The notes beneath the pieces are model-generated. The model was not told the origin of the DNA and did not search any database. It was given only the letters and a program-made list of their open reading frames with translations. Of a stretch of 7,561 nucleotides of DNA, positions 5,516-7,561 are shown one piece after another. Origin of the DNA: Mogibacterium sp. (GTDB lineage Bacteria > Bacillota > Clostridia > Peptostreptococcales > Anaerovoracaceae); the NCBI GenBank assembly GCA_017434685.1, contig JAFREV010000193.1, forward strand, positions 1 to 7,561. The letters run 5' to 3'. Each line of letters opens with the position of its first letter. Within the stretch, counting starts at the first letter, position 1. Position numbers and translations under genes: made by a program.

Positions 5516-6013
5516 ATGTTTAAATCAAATCAAACCCGTTTTATTACAGAGGGTGCGGTGATTGCTGCGCTCTATGTAGTGCTAACTATAGTGTTTGCAC
5601 CCATATCATTCGGTCCGGTGCAGGTAAGGATTGCAGAAGCACTTGCGATTCTTCCGATGTTCACCCCGGCAGCAGTTCCCGGACTTTTCATAGGTTGTCT
5701 CATAGGCAATTTCATGGGAGAAGGTGTGATATGGGATGTAGTATTCGGAAGCCTGGCTACATTAATCGGAGCATATGGCGGATACTTACTCAGATCCAAC
5801 CGCTGGCTGGTTCCGATTCCGACAATTATCTCAAACACATTGATTATTCCGTTCGTGCTCAGATACGCATACGGAGTTGTAGATATGGCTATTCCACTGC
5901 TTATGCTCAGCATATTTGTCGGTGAAGTGGCCGGATGCTATATACTCGGAGAACTTCTCGGCTCTGCTCTGCTAAGCAGAAGAGTTCATATATTCGGTAA
6001 AGTTGAAGCCTGA
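5516..6013 (+). CDS. queT: QueT family queuosine-precursor (preQ1) transporter
   Basis: QueT (COG4708, formerly DUF988) is the substrate-binding membrane subunit of an ECF-type importer thought to take up preQ1 or a related 7-deazaguanine for making queuosine in tRNA. The 165 residues are full length and very hydrophobic, with about five to six membrane segments (roughly 12-32, 40-62, 70-92, 98-118, 122-152). Family-typical blocks are ALYVVLTIVFAPISFGPVQVRIAEAL (18-43) and FTPAAVPGLFIG (49-60), then WDVVFGSLATL (73-83). BioY was considered, but the PISFGPVQ.RIAEAL block fits QueT. The ECF energising subunits are not in the window and are usually shared and encoded elsewhere. AAGGAG at 5501-5506, nine bases before the ATG, sets the start and lies inside a possible switch. 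The stop is two bases before the next ATG. Confidence 0.9.
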   Translation: MFKSNQTRFITEGAVIAALYVVLTIVFAPISFGPVQVRIAEALAILPMFTPAAVPGLFIGCLIGNFMGEGVIWDVVFGSLATLIGAYGGYLLRSNRWLVPIPTIISNTLIIPFVLRYAYGVVDMAIPLLMLSIFVGEVAGCYILGELLGSALLSRRVHIFGKVEA

Positions 6014-6015
6014 GG

Positions 6016-7561
6016 ATGACAAACAAGAATAAAGGCAAAGTAAAAAACATAATAATTGTATTCCTTATGACCCTGATTTCCGCAGGGTCTTTTGGCGCTT
6101 TTTTGACCTTGACCATAGACGAACCGCCTCATGAAGTGGCTTATACGGCAGCGGATAAAGCTCTTGTCACGGTGTATGCCAAGACTGATGACGGACTTTC
6201 CGATGCGGGAACTGTCACAAGGGGCACGATGGTAGAGAAGTACAAGGAAAGCGAAGAAATAGACGGCAAATCATATAACAGGCTTGTGGATGCATCCGCC
6301 GTGCTTCAGCAGGATGCTGAAAACACGTATGCCGAGCAGGAAGATGCGGAATACTATATAGAAAGCGACAATCTCAGCAAGTCAAAGAAGGAAGTCGTAA
6401 AAGAAAAGGCAGTCTTTGTCAGAACATCATCCACAATATATAAAGAGGCTGCAGGACCGGCAATAGCGTCATTTGCAGCAAAGGGAACTGAACTTAAGGT
6501 TGCAGGCTATGATGAACTCTTGCCTGACGGCAGCGTAAGAAAGTACAAGGTTGCGTACGGTGATGGTGACAATGCCGGAGAGGGTTATGTATACGGTAAA
6601 TATATGGTTTCCTCTAAAGAGGAAGCAGAAGCCGTATATGAGCCTGTCTATGAGAAAGTGAAGAATGACAATTACGGTATGAAACTCTACGGCGGCAAAG
6701 CAGCCCATCTGGACTATTATCCGAGAGAAAAAACCAAGATAGAGGGCAACGAGTTTTGCGAGAATGCAAAGGCTATGTACATAAACGGTACCGCAGCGGT
6801 CAACCCGGGGAAATATGTGAAACTGATAAAATCCACGGATTGCAATGCGGTTGTAATAGATATTAAAGACGGCTACCTTGCATATAAATCCGACGTGGCC
6901 AAGGAACTCTCACCGAGGTCATATAAGACCGGATACGCGTCGGTTAAGGACTATAAAAAGGGAGTCGATGCATACAGAGAAACAGGGGCGTATCTCATAG
7001 GCAGGATAGTTGTGTTCAACGACCCGATTTATGCCAAGGATCATCCTGAGGACTGCATCAAGTACGGCGGTGACTCCGGTTGGCCGAGCGCGTTTTCCAG
7101 AAATGTATGGGAATACAATGTCAGACTGGCGATAGAGGCTGTCAAACTGTTCGGTTTCAATGAGATTCAATTCGACTATGTAAGATTCCCTGAGAGCTCA
7201 TACGAAATGTCGTCCTCCGGAAAAGCGAATTTCAGAAATAAATATGATGAGGAAAAAGGTCAGGCGGTGCAGAACTTCTGCATCTATGCTGCAGATATGC
7301 TGCATGAAGAGGGTGTATACATGTCCGTGGATGTATTCGGAGAAAGTGCCTACGGATATATGACGGCATATGGTCAGTACTGGCCGGGCATAGCAAATGT
7401 TGTCGATGCCATAAGCGCCATGCCGTATACCGATCATATGGGCGCGGACGGAGCATGGGAACATCCTTACAGCACCATGCTTGCGTGGTCCAAAAAAGCA
7501 AAGAAGCAGCAGGACAAGATAGAAAATCCTGCCGCTGCCAGAACTTGGATTACGGGTTATA
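6016..7561 (+). CDS. Membrane-anchored putative glycoside hydrolase, SH3-like plus DUF4015 (3' end outside window)
   Basis: The open frame runs 515 codons to the window edge without a stop. Residues 1-9 are Lys-rich, followed by a hydrophobic segment (10-33) that is a signal anchor or signal peptide, so the rest is outside the membrane. Residues about 46-93 and 128-200 look like two SH3-like modules (KAVFVRTSST at 131-140, GYVYGKYMVSS at 190-200). From about 255 it is the DUF4015 'putative glycoside hydrolase' barrel: AVVIDIKDG (278-286), GRIVVFND (329-336), EIQFDYVRFP (383-392) with the likely catalytic Asp387, VDVFGE (438-443) and ISAMPYTDHM (466-475). Perhaps 60-90 residues are missing at the end. 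The substrate is unknown; a cell-wall or exopolysaccharide role is inferred. The ATG at 6016 follows the queT stop as TGAGGATG, so GAGG is too close to act as a normal ribosome site and translational coupling is likely. Starting at 6067 would lose the charged N-terminus. Confidence 0.87.
   Translation, partial: MTNKNKGKVKNIIIVFLMTLISAGSFGAFLTLTIDEPPHEVAYTAADKALVTVYAKTDDGLSDAGTVTRGTMVEKYKESEEIDGKSYNRLVDASAVLQQDAENTYAEQEDAEYYIESDNLSKSKKEVVKEKAVFVRTSSTIYKEAAGPAIASFAAKGTELKVAGYDELLPDGSVRKYKVAYGDGDNAGEGYVYGKYMVSSKEEAEAVYEPVYEKVKNDNYGMKLYGGKAAHLDYYPREKTKIEGNEFCENAKAMYINGTAAVNPGKYVKLIKSTDCNAVVIDIKDGYLAYKSDVAKELSPRSYKTGYASVKDYKKGVDAYRETGAYLIGRIVVFNDPIYAKDHPEDCIKYGGDSGWPSAFSRNVWEYNVRLAIEAVKLFGFNEIQFDYVRFPESSYEMSSSGKANFRNKYDEEKGQAVQNFCIYAADMLHEEGVYMSVDVFGESAYGYMTAYGQYWPGIANVVDAISAMPYTDHMGADGAWEHPYSTMLAWSKKAKKQQDKIENPAAARTWITGY

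Noticed and set aside
5516..6013. BioY biotin transporter, suggested by the nearby birA
   Set aside because: The conserved blocks are those of QueT, and the leader contains no BirA-type inverted repeat.
6469..7501. Minus-strand open frames within the DUF4015 gene
   Set aside because: The plus-strand frame has clear family motifs throughout; the antisense frames have atypical Cys/His-rich composition and no start signals.

Overview
The window looks like ordinary chromosome from an anaerobic Firmicute of class Clostridia. The evidence is strong AGGAGG-type ribosome binding sites, a BirA with an N-terminal regulatory helix-turn-helix, a long U32/DUF3656 protein, QueT, and a small acidic CxCxxC protein of a kind I recall from clostridial genomes. 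I cannot name the genus. I see no phage, IS element, CRISPR array, tRNA or rRNA.

Layout. Positions 1-201 hold the last 66 codons of a rightward gene whose product ends in a low-complexity Pro/Thr and Gly/Asp/Gln tail. It converges on leftward birA (260-1234), and the two share a bidirectional terminator (209-238). A 204-base divergent control region (1235-1438) separates birA from a rightward U32-family gene (1439-3643). This region carries a plausible BirA operator overlapping the inferred birA -35 box. After a 144-base gap with promoter-like boxes and a repeated TGTCTkACAAA word come a small acidic helical protein (3788-4333) and, 42 bases later, a hydroxypyruvate reductase-type D-2-hydroxyacid dehydrogenase (4376-5347), probably one transcript. 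A 168-base leader (5348-5515) then precedes queT (5516-6013). queT is followed after 2 bases by a membrane-anchored SH3-like/DUF4015 putative glycoside hydrolase (6016 to past the window end), probably translationally coupled.

How the genes fit together. BirA attaches biotin to carboxylases and probably represses biotin genes, perhaps including its own. The U32 protein resembles the RNA hydroxylases RlhA and TrhP, and QueT imports a queuosine precursor used to modify tRNA, so two separate units touch RNA modification. The dehydrogenase interconverts hydroxypyruvate or glyoxylate and their hydroxy acids. The hydrolase-like protein probably acts on the cell surface or on an exported glycan.

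The most interesting part is the queT leader. It has a 12-bp terminator-like hairpin with a possible competing pairing. Next to the start codon, one CUCC segment can pair either with an upstream GGAG or, as CUCCUU, with the Shine-Dalgarno. That is the layout of a riboswitch, and the gene context points to preQ1, but I could not match the sequence to a preQ1 class with confidence.
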